Positions 1 to 5,689 are shown, numbered from the stretch's first letter. The stretch is DNA of 5,689 bases from J013 sp038521775 (GCA_038521775.1 JBCBKN010000318.1:1-5689); one strand, 5' to 3'. The notes: generated from the sequence alone by a model not told the origin. Made by a program: numbers and translations.

Positions 1-2
1 AG

Positions 3-722
3 CGGATCAGATGGCGCGATGCGCTGGCGGTCGGCATTTTGGGCGGCTTTTCGCTCGTCACGTTTCTGACCCTGGGGCTGACCTATGCGCCGGTGGCCGA
101 TGGCGGGGTGTTCGCCCCCTCGATGCTGCCCTTCTTCGTCGCTCTGTTGTCCTTTTACCTGCTGGGCGAGCGGTTCAGCCGTATTCGCCTCATTGGTCTG
201 GGCCTCATTCTGGTGGGCGCGCTCGCCGTCGGCGGGTGGGAGGCTGTGGCCCAATCGGGCAGCGGCACCTGGCGCGGACATCTGATGCTGCTGGTCGCGG
301 CCTTCGGCTGGGCCGTCTATTCGGTGGTGTTTCGTCGCTCGGGCATGACCGCAGTCGAGGCAGCGGCGATCATTGCGCTTTACGCCACCATCGGGTTTGG
401 CATCTGGGCGGCGCTGTTCGGCACCAGCCTCGGCACGCAAAGCACCGAATTCCTGATCAGCCAGATGGTGCTGCAAGGCGTGCTCACCGGCTTTGTCGCC
501 GCCTTCACCTATGGTTTTGCGGTAACCCAGCTTGGGCCATCGCGCAGCGCGGCCTGTGCAGCGCTGGTGCCCGTCATCACCGCCTTTGGCGGGCTCTTCC
601 TGCTTGATGAGCCGATCGGCGCGGTCAAGGGCCTGGGCATCGCCGTGACGACCTGCGGGGTCTTGCTCGCCTCAGGCGCCCTTGGCGCGCGCCGCAGCCT
701 GCCGCCCCCTGCACCGGTCTGA
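3..722 (+). CDS. EamA/DMT-superfamily transporter, 5'-truncated by the window edge
   Basis: This is an inner-membrane transporter of the drug/metabolite (EamA) superfamily. The substrate cannot be told from sequence. The frame is open to the left edge (first full codon at position 3), so the gene starts outside the window; the in-frame TTG at 39 is not a credible start. The visible 239 residues hold about eight hydrophobic segments (roughly residues 7-28, 35-54, 62-80, 93-110, 119-140, 153-175, 180-201, 207-225). EamA proteins are usually about 300 residues with ten helices in two five-helix repeats, so about 60 residues are missing. Family hallmarks are the end of repeat 1 (LTYAP, then FFVALLSFYLLGERFS) and the matching end of repeat 2 (LGPSRSAACAALVPVITA, then FLLDEPIG). 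The tail is Pro/Ala-rich and the stop is TGA at 720-722. The family call is firm; substrate and direction of transport are unknown. Confidence 0.88.
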   Translation, partial: RIRWRDALAVGILGGFSLVTFLTLGLTYAPVADGGVFAPSMLPFFVALLSFYLLGERFSRIRLIGLGLILVGALAVGGWEAVAQSGSGTWRGHLMLLVAAFGWAVYSVVFRRSGMTAVEAAAIIALYATIGFGIWAALFGTSLGTQSTEFLISQMVLQGVLTGFVAAFTYGFAVTQLGPSRSAACAALVPVITAFGGLFLLDEPIGAVKGLGIAVTTCGVLLASGALGARRSLPPPAPV

Positions 723-770
723 CCCTCCGCGCCGACCCAGACAGACGCACCTGCGCTGCAGCAGGCCGTA

Positions 771-787
771 GGATTGCCGGTCAATCC
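771..787. repeat. Short inverted repeat in the transporter/radical SAM intergenic region
   Basis: GGATTG (771-776) and CAATCC (782-787) form a perfect 6-bp inverted repeat around a 5-nt loop, 49 bp after the transporter stop. No T-tract follows, so it is not a standard intrinsic terminator. It could be a weak transcript 3' end, an operator half-site pair, or chance. The rest of 723-851 shows no gene: the longest ATG-initiated frame on the + strand is a 12-codon one at 817-855. Confidence 0.2.
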
Positions 788-851
788 GATCACATCCGCG
801 TCAGGCAGGCCGGTTGATGGGCCGCAATGCCCCCATCCGCGCGCTCTTGAT

Positions 852-877
852 TTGACAGCGCGGCGCAGGGTTACAAG
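852..877 (+). promoter_or_regulatory. Possible sigma-70 promoter for the radical SAM gene
   Basis: A perfect -35 hexamer TTGACA lies at 852-857. The best nearby -10-like sequence is TACAAG at 872-877 (4 of 6 matches to TATAAT), but the spacer is only 14 bp, shorter than the usual 16-18. If used, transcription would start near 884, which fits translation from 905 better than from 887. The -35 match and its position are seen; promoter activity is inference. Confidence 0.33.
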
Positions 878-895
878 AACGCTGGGATGGATTAC

Positions 896-899
896 GGAG
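896..899 (+). promoter_or_regulatory. Ribosome binding site that favours the ATG at 905
   Basis: GGAG at 896-899 sits 5 nt before the ATG at 905. The upstream in-frame ATG at 887 has only GGG directly touching it and no well-spaced Shine-Dalgarno sequence. This supports 905 as the translation start, which removes six residues (MDYGVS) from the longest possible protein. Confidence 0.6.
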
Positions 900-904
900 T
901 GTCA

Positions 905-1972
905 ATGCCCCAAACCGCCGAACGGACCCAGCAGGCCCCCGAACTAACCCCTCAGCAGGCCCCAGAACTGGCCTCAGAACTGGCCTCAGAACTGGTCGCC
1001 AAACAGACCGCCCAACAGGCCCCGCAAAAAGCCCCCGAACCGGTCGTCGCCCTGCCCTTCAGCGATCCCGACCGCACGGCCTGCGGTGCTGCCCGCGCCA
1101 AAGTCGGGCTGAGCGCGTTGCGCGTGCTGTGGTTCAACACCGGCACCCTGTGCAACATCGAATGCGTGAATTGCTACATTGCCTCCAGCCCGACCAATGA
1201 TGCACTGGTCTACCTCACCCGCGCCGATGTGGTGCAATATCTCGATGAAATCCGCACCGCCTGTCTGCCGACCGAAGAGATCGGCTTTACCGGCGGCGAG
1301 CCGTTCATGAACCCGCAGATCATCGGCATGCTCGACGCGGCCCTTGCGGCCGGCCATAAGGCGCTGGTGCTGACCAATGCGATGCGGCCGATGATGCGGC
1401 CGCGGGTTCAGGCCGGGCTTGCCGATCTGGTCCGCCGCTATGGAGACCGCCTCACGCTGCGGGTGTCGCTCGACCATCACAGCGCGGCCCATCATGACAG
1501 TCTGCGCGGCCCTGGCGCCTTTGCCGCCAGCCTTGCCGGCATGCGCTGGCTGCGCGACATCGGGGCCAGCATGGCCGTGGCCGGTCGGACGATCTGGAAC
1601 GAGCCGGAGGCCGAGGCGCGCCACGGCTTTGCGCAGCTCTTTGAGCGCGAAGGCATCGCCATCGATGCCCAAGACCCCGAGACATGCGTGCTGTTTCCCG
1701 AAATGGATGAGACAGCACGCGTGCCCGAGATCACCACCGCCTGCTGGGGCATTCTGGGCAAGCGGCCCGATATGGTGATGTGTGCCTCCTCGCGCATGGT
1801 CGTCAAACGGCGCGGCGCGGCGCGCCCAACGGTGCTGGCCTGCACCTTGCTCGCCTATGATGCGGCGTTCGAGCTTGGCGAGACGCTGCTTGACGCGCAC
1901 CGGCCGGTCGCGCTCAACCATCCGCATTGTGCGAAATTCTGCGTGCTGGGCGGGGCAAGCTGCGCAGGATGA
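905..1972 (+). CDS. Radical SAM protein of unknown substrate, Cys-rich C-terminus
   Basis: This is a cytosolic radical S-adenosylmethionine enzyme of 355 residues from ATG 905 (361 from ATG 887). In the 905 numbering, residues 1-48 are a Gln/Ala/Pro/Glu-rich extension built from repeats. The core begins near residue 70 with LWFNTGTLCN and carries the CX3CX2C motif that binds the SAM [4Fe-4S] cluster (C83, C87, C90). It continues with FTGGEPF (128-134), where GGEP contacts SAM. The segment LRVSLDHH (185-192) is a likely core strand with conserved-looking histidines. The C-terminal third holds further cysteines at about 261, 280, 293, 313, 342, 346 and 353, ending in HPHCAKFCVLGGASC, which could ligate an auxiliary Fe-S cluster as in SPASM/Twitch proteins; I do not see the classic SPASM spacing. 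From memory, similar proteins occur in many alphaproteobacteria without a known reaction. No peptide precursor or partner enzyme lies beside it in the window. The fold call is firm; the function is unknown. Confidence 0.9.
   Translation: MPQTAERTQQAPELTPQQAPELASELASELVAKQTAQQAPQKAPEPVVALPFSDPDRTACGAARAKVGLSALRVLWFNTGTLCNIECVNCYIASSPTNDALVYLTRADVVQYLDEIRTACLPTEEIGFTGGEPFMNPQIIGMLDAALAAGHKALVLTNAMRPMMRPRVQAGLADLVRRYGDRLTLRVSLDHHSAAHHDSLRGPGAFAASLAGMRWLRDIGASMAVAGRTIWNEPEAEARHGFAQLFEREGIAIDAQDPETCVLFPEMDETARVPEITTACWGILGKRPDMVMCASSRMVVKRRGAARPTVLACTLLAYDAAFELGETLLDAHRPVALNHPHCAKFCVLGGASCAG
929..1040 (+). repeat. In-frame 12/24-bp tandem repeats inside the radical SAM gene
   Basis: A 12-bp unit CAGAACTGGCCT occurs at 963-974, again exactly at 975-986, and partly at 987-995. 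A larger 24-bp period is seen as CAGCAGGCCCC(C/A)GAACT starting at 929 and 953. A degenerate copy, CAACAGGCCCC, begins near 1015. Because the units are multiples of three they encode QQAPEL, ASEL and QQAP repeats, giving a flexible, low-complexity N-terminal tail. Such repeats change copy number by replication slippage without breaking the frame, so length variation between strains is expected. Confidence 0.75.
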
Positions 1973-2009
1973 CGGGCCGCAGGACCAGCCCCCCTGCCCA
2001 CGCCAAGAC

Positions 2010-2021
2010 CCGCGCGCGCGG
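2010..2021. other. Alternating CG palindrome between the convergent radical SAM gene and aroB
   Basis: CCGCGCGCGCGG is a perfect 12-bp palindrome directly beside the aroB stop codon (2022-2024), inside the 49-bp gap between two convergent genes. It could form a short hairpin in either transcript or Z-DNA, but it has no T-tract and almost no loop, so it is not a standard terminator. No better terminator was found in 1973-2021. Confidence 0.25.
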
Positions 2022-3164
2022 CTAGGGCCGGCTGTCGAGTGTCCGGGCGCCGAGCGCCTCGGTCAGCACTGCGCGCAGCGCATCGCGGGGCACCTCGCGC
2101 GTCACGAAAGCCGCCCCGACATCGCGCAGCAGAATGAAGGTCAGCTGCCCGTCCTGTACCTTTTTGTCCTGCGCCATCAGCGCAATCAGCCCGTCAGCAT
2201 CGGGAAGCGGGCCTGGAATATCGTCCAGCGACCGGCGCATGCCCATGGCACTGAGATGCGCGGCAAGCCGGGTCGGCGCCTCTTGCGGGCAAAGCCCCAG
2301 CCGTGCCGAGAGGTCGACGGCAAGCTGACAGCCGATCGCCACCGCCTCGCCATGCAGCAGCCGGTCCGAATAGCCGGTGGCGGCCTCCAGCGCATGGCCG
2401 AACGTGTGCCCGAGGTTGAGCAGCGCCCGGTCGCCGGCCTCGGTCTCGTCGCGCAGCACGATCTCGGCCTTCATCTCGCAGGATCGTTGCACGGCATGCA
2501 GACGCGCGGCCGGATCGCCCTGGGCGAGCGCCGGGCCATTGCGCTCCAGCCAGGCAAAAAATGTCGCATCGCCGAGAAGCCCGTATTTCACCACTTCGGC
2601 ATAGCCGGCCAGAAAGTCGCGCGGCGCCAGCGTCTCAAGCAGCACAGTGTCGGCAAGAACCAGGATGGGCTGGTGAAACGCCCCGATCAGGTTCTTGCCA
2701 TGGCGCGTGTTGATGCCGGTCTTGCCGCCGACCGCGCTGTCGACCTGCGCCAGAAGCGTGGTCGGGATCTGAACCAGACCCACCCCGCGCCGCAGAATGG
2801 CCGCGGCAAACCCGGCCAGATCGCCGATCACCCCGCCGCCAAATGCAAGGATCAGCCCGCCGCGTTCCAGCCGCGCATCCAGCAGAGCGTCGCACAGATG
2901 CTGCAGCATGTCCCAGGATTTGCTGCCTTCGCCCGGCGGCAGCACGATCTCGGCCGCGCGCAGACCGGCATCCGCGAGAGACTTGCGCAGCGCGGGCAGA
3001 TGCTGGGCTGCGACCCGCTCCTCGGTCACGATGGCCACTTGATGTCCCGCAGCGTGCGGCGCCACCCGGGCCCCGGCTTCGGCCAGCAGGCCGGGCGCGA
3101 TGTGGATGTCATAGGCACGCCCCGGCAGCGGAACATGCACGGTCGCCGCAGGCGGCTTGGCCAT
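2022..3164 (-). CDS. aroB: 3-dehydroquinate synthase AroB
   Basis: AroB converts 3-deoxy-D-arabino-heptulosonate 7-phosphate to 3-dehydroquinate, the second step of the shikimate pathway to chorismate and aromatic amino acids. It is a cytosolic, NAD+- and metal-dependent enzyme. The protein has 380 residues, normal for the family. Motifs in order are LPPGEGSK (75-82), the NAD-binding GGGVIGDLAGFAA (109-121), QIPTTLLAQVDSAVGGKTG (132-150), HGKNLIGAFHQP (155-166), GYAEVVKYG (187-195), NLGHTFGHA (250-258) and LLHGEAVAIG (269-278). By alignment with known family members, E190, H253 and H271 are the expected metal ligands and all are present. The start ATG (complement of 3162-3164) lies 2 nt after the aroK stop and has AAGGA 6 nt upstream. 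The last 10 residues or so (GARTLDSRP) are probably a variable tail. It looks intact and functional. Confidence 0.97.
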   Translation of the reverse strand: MAKPPAATVHVPLPGRAYDIHIAPGLLAEAGARVAPHAAGHQVAIVTEERVAAQHLPALRKSLADAGLRAAEIVLPPGEGSKSWDMLQHLCDALLDARLERGGLILAFGGGVIGDLAGFAAAILRRGVGLVQIPTTLLAQVDSAVGGKTGINTRHGKNLIGAFHQPILVLADTVLLETLAPRDFLAGYAEVVKYGLLGDATFFAWLERNGPALAQGDPAARLHAVQRSCEMKAEIVLRDETEAGDRALLNLGHTFGHALEAATGYSDRLLHGEAVAIGCQLAVDLSARLGLCPQEAPTRLAAHLSAMGMRRSLDDIPGPLPDADGLIALMAQDKKVQDGQLTFILLRDVGAAFVTREVPRDALRAVLTEALGARTLDSRP

Positions 3165-3166
3165 CG

Positions 3167-3778
3167 CTAGTCCTTTTCGTTCAGCACACGGCCCTCGGGC
3201 GGCCTGGCCGCATCGTGCCGGCGCACCGCCTCCAAGACGCGGTCTGCGGCAGCCTCATGCCGCTCTCCCGGCCGCCCATCGACCGTCAGATCGGCCAGCG
3301 CATAGACCGGGTCGCGCAGCCGCGCAAGCTCGGCCAGCGTGGCACGGGGATCGGCCGTTGCCAAAAGCGGGCGCCCCGTGCGACCGCGCACACGCTCGTA
3401 GATCGTGTCGAGATCGGCCCGCAGCCACACCACCAGCGCCCGCGCCGCAATCGCCTCGCGCGTTGCCGGTTCGATAAAGGCGCCGCCACCCGTGGCCAAA
3501 ACCAAGGGAGGGCCGTCGAGCAGCCGGGCGATCACCCGGGCCTCGCCGGCGCGGAAATAGGGCTCGCCAAAGCGCGCGAAGATCTCGGGCACCGCCAGCC
3601 CGGCAGCAAGCTCGATCTCATGATCGGAATCGGCAAAGTGGGCGCCCAGGCGCTTGGCCAGAACCTGTCCGACCGAGGTCTTGCCCACCCCCATCATGCC
3701 CACCAGCACCAGGGCGCGGCGCAGCGAACCGGGCGGTCCGGCCCCATCCGGTGCAGCGGCGGGCGGCTGGCTGTGCAT
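3167..3778 (-). CDS. aroK: Shikimate kinase AroK
   Basis: AroK phosphorylates shikimate with ATP to shikimate 3-phosphate, the fifth step from DAHP synthase in chorismate synthesis. The protein has 203 residues. After a Pro/Ala-rich 20-residue N-terminal extension comes the Walker A motif GMMGVGKTS (27-35). Next are the shikimate-binding D50-S-D52, FRAGE with R76 and E79, GGGAF (97-101), the lid arginine R136 in GRPLL, and the adenine-site-proximal R155 in RDPVY. All expected catalytic and binding residues are present. The frame stays open upstream to 4324, but the start at 3778 is chosen because GGGAG lies 5 nt before it and the upstream translation has no kinase character. It is first in a two-gene unit with aroB. 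The alternative symbol aroL is less likely in alphaproteobacteria. Confidence 0.96.
   Translation of the reverse strand: MHSQPPAAAPDGAGPPGSLRRALVLVGMMGVGKTSVGQVLAKRLGAHFADSDHEIELAAGLAVPEIFARFGEPYFRAGEARVIARLLDGPPLVLATGGGAFIEPATREAIAARALVVWLRADLDTIYERVRGRTGRPLLATADPRATLAELARLRDPVYALADLTVDGRPGERHEAAADRVLEAVRRHDAARPPEGRVLNEKD
3171..3175 (-). promoter_or_regulatory. aroB ribosome binding site inside the aroK 3' end
   Basis: On the minus strand AAGGA lies 6 nt before the aroB ATG, within the last codons of aroK (NEKD-stop). Together with the 2-nt gap this suggests aroB is translated by ribosomes finishing aroK. Confidence 0.65.
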
Positions 3779-3783
3779 GGCGG

Positions 3784-3788
3784 CTCCC
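3784..3788 (-). promoter_or_regulatory. aroK ribosome binding site
   Basis: On the minus strand GGGAG is followed by 5 nt (CCGCC) and then the ATG at 3778. It decides the aroK start against the much longer upstream-open frame. Confidence 0.65.
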
Positions 3789-3945
3789 AAACTCGCGGGT
3801 GGTATCGAAAGCTGCGATGAGAATTGAAGCACACCCGTCAAACGCGTACTGTGCCTGCGAGACAGAGCGTGATCAACCGCGCGGCCCGGCATGACGCTCC
3901 ACCTGCCGGATCGCCACCGACAGACCGCCGGAGATGTTGCGTTGA

Positions 3946-3967
3946 GCGCCGCCGCCCCTGGCGGCGC
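3946..3967. repeat. Perfect 8-bp GC hairpin in the divergent region
   Basis: GCGCCGCC (3946-3953) and GGCGGCGC (3960-3967) are exact reverse complements around the 6-nt loop GCCCCT. Neither side is followed by a T-run, so it is not a Rho-independent terminator. It could sit in a 5' leader, act in transcript stability or be a protein-binding palindrome. In DNA this GC-rich, chance is possible. Confidence 0.4.
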
Positions 3968-4087
3968 GCGGTGACGGCATAGAGGGCGGGCCAAGGATCC
4001 CGGCACGCGATGCACCGGGCGACGAAGACACGAGCGCGCGGCGCGGGGCACGCCGCACAGGCAGAGCGAGCGGAGAGTGGGGACGGC

Positions 4088-4225
4088 GTGGGACGCATCT
4101 GGCGCTATCTGATCTACCTTTTGGGCCTGGCCCTGCTGGCCTTCCTGGTCTATGCCGCCATCGCCGATCTGTCGATCACCCCGGCCGAGCGAGAGATCGA
4201 TGTTCCGCTGTCGCAGGACGGATAG
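4088..4225 (+). CDS. Small single-span membrane protein, uncharacterised
   Basis: This is a predicted 45-residue protein from GTG 4088, ending at TAG 4223-4225. A short basic start (VGRIWRYL) leads into one hydrophobic helix at about residues 6-26 (YLIYLLGLALLAFLVYAAIA). The tail DLSITPAEREIDVPLSQDG is acidic. The arginines before the helix suggest N-in, C-out topology in the inner membrane, with the tail in the periplasm. GTG 4088 is preferred because the protein begins right at the helix and a GGGG/GGAG-rich stretch (4072-4082) precedes it. ATG 4010 is an in-frame alternative giving 71 residues, but the extra part looks like translated non-coding GC-rich DNA. The next gene begins at once, so the two are probably co-transcribed and perhaps act together at the membrane. 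I have an impression of similar short proteins in Rhodobacterales but no function. Confidence 0.62.
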   Translation: MGRIWRYLIYLLGLALLAFLVYAAIADLSITPAEREIDVPLSQDG

Positions 4226-4229
4226 CCGG

Positions 4230-5689
4230 GTGCGCATCGGCAGCGGCACGCGTGGCCGTCGGCCAGGGCCCTGCCCCTCCCGCGCCGGCACGCTGGCACG
4301 CACGGCTTTAGTGGCGGTTCTCATGGCACCGGGTGCTCAGGCCGCCGAACCGCTGAGCGCCATTCCTTGGCTCTCCGACGCGTTGCGGGCCGCGCAAACC
4401 GCACCCGAGCGCACGCGCGGGGTGGAAATCGCCCGGCTGGAGGATGTGCGGCCGCTGGGTCCGGGCCTTCTCAGCGGCGCGGAGGCCGGTCTGCCCGAGG
4501 ATCTGTGGGCGCAGGCCTCAGCCCTGCGGGTGCGGCGCCTGATCGGACAGATCAAGGGCACCGGCGTCGTTGCCGCGCGCGAGCTTTTCCGGCGGCTGAT
4601 GATCACCAAACTGATGGTGCCGCGCGGATCAGCCGATGCCAGCGGCGTGCTGCTGGCCCGCAGCGAGCGTCTTGTTGCGCTGGGCGCGCTTGAGGAGGCG
4701 CAGGCCCTGCTTGCGGCAAGCGGTCTCGTCCGGATCGAGGCGCTGCGCCGCAGCTTTGACATCGCCCTTCTCACCGGGCAGGACCAGCAGGCCTGTGTCG
4801 ATCTTCTGTCGCATCCGCGCGTGGCGCCGACCGATGCGGCGCGGATCTTTTGCCTGGCGCAGCGGCAGGAGTGGCGACAGGCGGTGCTGAGCCTGGCGGT
4901 TGCGCGGGAATCGCGCACCCTGTCGCCAGCGATGGCCGAGTTGCTGGCGCGCTACCTGGAAGTGACCGAAACCGCGCCTGATGACCGGATCGCCCTGCCG
5001 CGGCCGGTCAGCCCGCTGGTCTATCGGATGCTGCTTGCCATCGGCGCTGGCGGGGCCGGGACGGTCGATGCCGGGTTGCCGCTGGCCTTTGCGCATCTTG
5101 ATCTGACGAGCACCGCCCCGCCCCGGGCCCGAATGCTTGCCGCCGAGCGGCTGGTCGCCTCTGGCGGGGCGCCATTTCCGCTGCTCTTTGCTGCATATCG
5201 GGCCGAAACACCCGCGGCCTCGGGCGGGGTGTGGAGCCGTTCGGCGGCGGTCCAGACGCTGGATGAAGCCCTGGCGGAGGGAGAGCGCGCCGCCATCCTG
5301 GCCGCGCTGGCCCGGGCCGATCGGTTGCTTATGCCGCTTGGCCTGCGGGTTGCACTGGCGCGCGAATACGCGCCGTCCCTGGCCAGGCTTGCACCCGTCA
5401 TCGGGGGAGATGCCCGCGTCGCGGCGATTTTTCTTCTGGCGGACATGGTGCAAGAGGCGGCGTCCTGGCTGCCACCGGCGCCCAACCCGCAAAGCCGGGC
5501 GGTCACGGCCGCACATGCGGTTTTGTCGGGCGGCGGCGTGCCGCTGACCGGCGGGCGGCTTGCCCATGCGGTCGCCGCGGCGTTTTCGGCGCACGCTCTG
5601 CGCGACCCGCCCGGCACGCTTGAGCTGATCCTGCAAGACAGCCGCCGCGGCGAAGCGCTGCTCATCGCGCTGCGGCGTCTTGATGCCGG
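4230..5689 (+). CDS. Exported alpha-helical repeat-like protein, 3' end beyond window
   Basis: One frame stays open from 4200 to the right edge with no stop, giving 486 residues from GTG 4230 (496 from ATG 4200). A Sec signal peptide is visible: a basic N-region (RIGSGTRGRRPG...LAR), hydrophobic TALVAVLMAPGA, and a cleavage site AQA|AE after residue 38. The mature protein starts AEPLSAIPWLSD and is almost wholly Ala/Leu/Arg-rich helices without membrane spans, so it is likely periplasmic. Paired helices such as RSERLVALGALEEAQALLAA (about 144-163) and EWRQAVLSLAVARE (about 214-227) resemble TPR or other alpha-solenoid repeats, but I cannot assign a family. ATG 4323 is unlikely because it would remove the signal peptide. 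GTG 4230 lies 4 nt after the upstream stop with AGGA at 4215-4218; ATG 4200 overlaps the upstream gene by 26 nt and has only GAGAG before it. A conserved alphaproteobacterial protein of unknown function is my best description. Confidence 0.8.
   Translation, partial: MRIGSGTRGRRPGPCPSRAGTLARTALVAVLMAPGAQAAEPLSAIPWLSDALRAAQTAPERTRGVEIARLEDVRPLGPGLLSGAEAGLPEDLWAQASALRVRRLIGQIKGTGVVAARELFRRLMITKLMVPRGSADASGVLLARSERLVALGALEEAQALLAASGLVRIEALRRSFDIALLTGQDQQACVDLLSHPRVAPTDAARIFCLAQRQEWRQAVLSLAVARESRTLSPAMAELLARYLEVTETAPDDRIALPRPVSPLVYRMLLAIGAGGAGTVDAGLPLAFAHLDLTSTAPPRARMLAAERLVASGGAPFPLLFAAYRAETPAASGGVWSRSAAVQTLDEALAEGERAAILAALARADRLLMPLGLRVALAREYAPSLARLAPVIGGDARVAAIFLLADMVQEAASWLPPAPNPQSRAVTAAHAVLSGGGVPLTGGRLAHAVAAAFSAHALRDPPGTLELILQDSRRGEALLIALRRLDA

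Larger units (their letters stand above)
3779..4087. other. Divergent intergenic region between aroK and the small membrane-protein gene
   Basis: This 309-bp stretch must hold the promoters for aroK-aroB (minus) and for the + strand pair starting near 4088. On the minus strand GGGAG at 3784-3788 is the aroK ribosome binding site, and TTGACG (complement of 3836-3841) is a -35-like hexamer with no good -10 at 16-18 bp. A GC hairpin lies at 3946-3967. The in-frame ATG at 4010 would extend the small + strand protein by 26 basic, Gly/Ala-rich residues, but its AAGGA (3993-3997) is 12 nt away. I see no other gene here: the open minus-strand frames have no recognisable protein character. Confidence 0.5.

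Noticed and set aside
11..607. 198-codon + frame overlapping the transporter
   Set aside because: Overlaps the transporter frame, is Arg/Gly/His-rich without membrane segments, and lacks family features.
723..904. Possible small precursor peptide for the radical SAM enzyme
   Set aside because: Only tiny ATG frames exist on the + strand (12 codons at 817-855 and 7 codons at 827), with no Cys-rich or leader-like sequence, so a RiPP system is not supported here.
986..1927. 313-codon open frame on the - strand opposite the radical SAM gene
   Set aside because: Antisense to a protein with unmistakable motifs; composition is Arg/Gly/His-rich and no family is recognisable.
1782..3170. 462-codon open frame on the + strand opposite aroB
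   Set aside because: It lies antisense to a clear AroB with all motifs. Its translation is Arg/Gln/His-rich with no domain character, as expected for a GC-rich shadow frame.
3815..3841. aroK promoter from TTGACG (complement of 3836-3841)
   Set aside because: No -10-like hexamer at the proper spacing, so it is only mentioned in the description of the intergenic region.
3779..4324. N-terminal extension of aroK up to 4324 on the - strand
   Set aside because: The extension has no kinase similarity and is Arg/Pro-rich. A good ribosome binding site sits at the ATG at 3778, and the extension would run through the + strand genes.
4629..5636. 335-codon open frame on the - strand near the right edge
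   Set aside because: The + strand frame has a signal peptide and protein-like helical composition through the whole region, while this one is rich in Arg/Gln/Pro and looks like its shadow.

Overview
This window looks like ordinary chromosome of a high-GC alphaproteobacterium. The closest resemblance, judged from memory, is to Rhodobacterales. The reasons are the GC-rich codon usage throughout, the style of the AroB protein, the tight aroK-aroB pair, and an orphan radical SAM protein of a type I associate with alphaproteobacteria. No mobile element, CRISPR array, rRNA, tRNA or phage gene is visible.

Layout from left to right. (1) Positions 3-722 (+) hold the 3' part of an EamA/DMT-family membrane transporter that begins before the window. 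(2) Positions 723-904 are a short intergenic region with a weak inverted repeat and a perfect TTGACA hexamer. (3) Positions 905-1972 (+) hold a radical SAM protein with a CX3CX2C cluster, a Cys-rich C-terminus, and an N-terminal extension built from in-frame 12/24-bp tandem repeats. (4) After a 49-bp convergent gap come aroB (2022-3164, -) and aroK (3167-3778, -). They are transcribed as aroK-aroB with only 2 nt between them, and encode the shikimate kinase and 3-dehydroquinate synthase of chorismate biosynthesis. (5) Positions 3779-4087 are a divergent intergenic region with a GC-rich hairpin. (6) On the + strand a tiny single-span membrane protein (about 4088-4225) is followed almost immediately by a long reading frame that runs off the right edge (about 4230-5689). 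The second frame has a Sec signal peptide and a mostly alpha-helical, repeat-like mature part.

Only the shikimate-pathway pair has a clear metabolic link. aroK and aroB are almost certainly co-transcribed and probably translationally coupled. The small membrane protein and the exported helical protein likely form a second operon diverging from aroK, and their function is unknown. The transporter and the radical SAM protein lie in the same direction but are separated by about 180 bp and need not be functionally linked.

I do not see a convincing new multi-gene system. The parts most worth following up are the orphan radical SAM enzyme with its repeat-built N-terminus and extra cysteines, and the uncharacterised membrane/periplasmic gene pair. 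Family assignments rest on motifs read by eye, with no database search.
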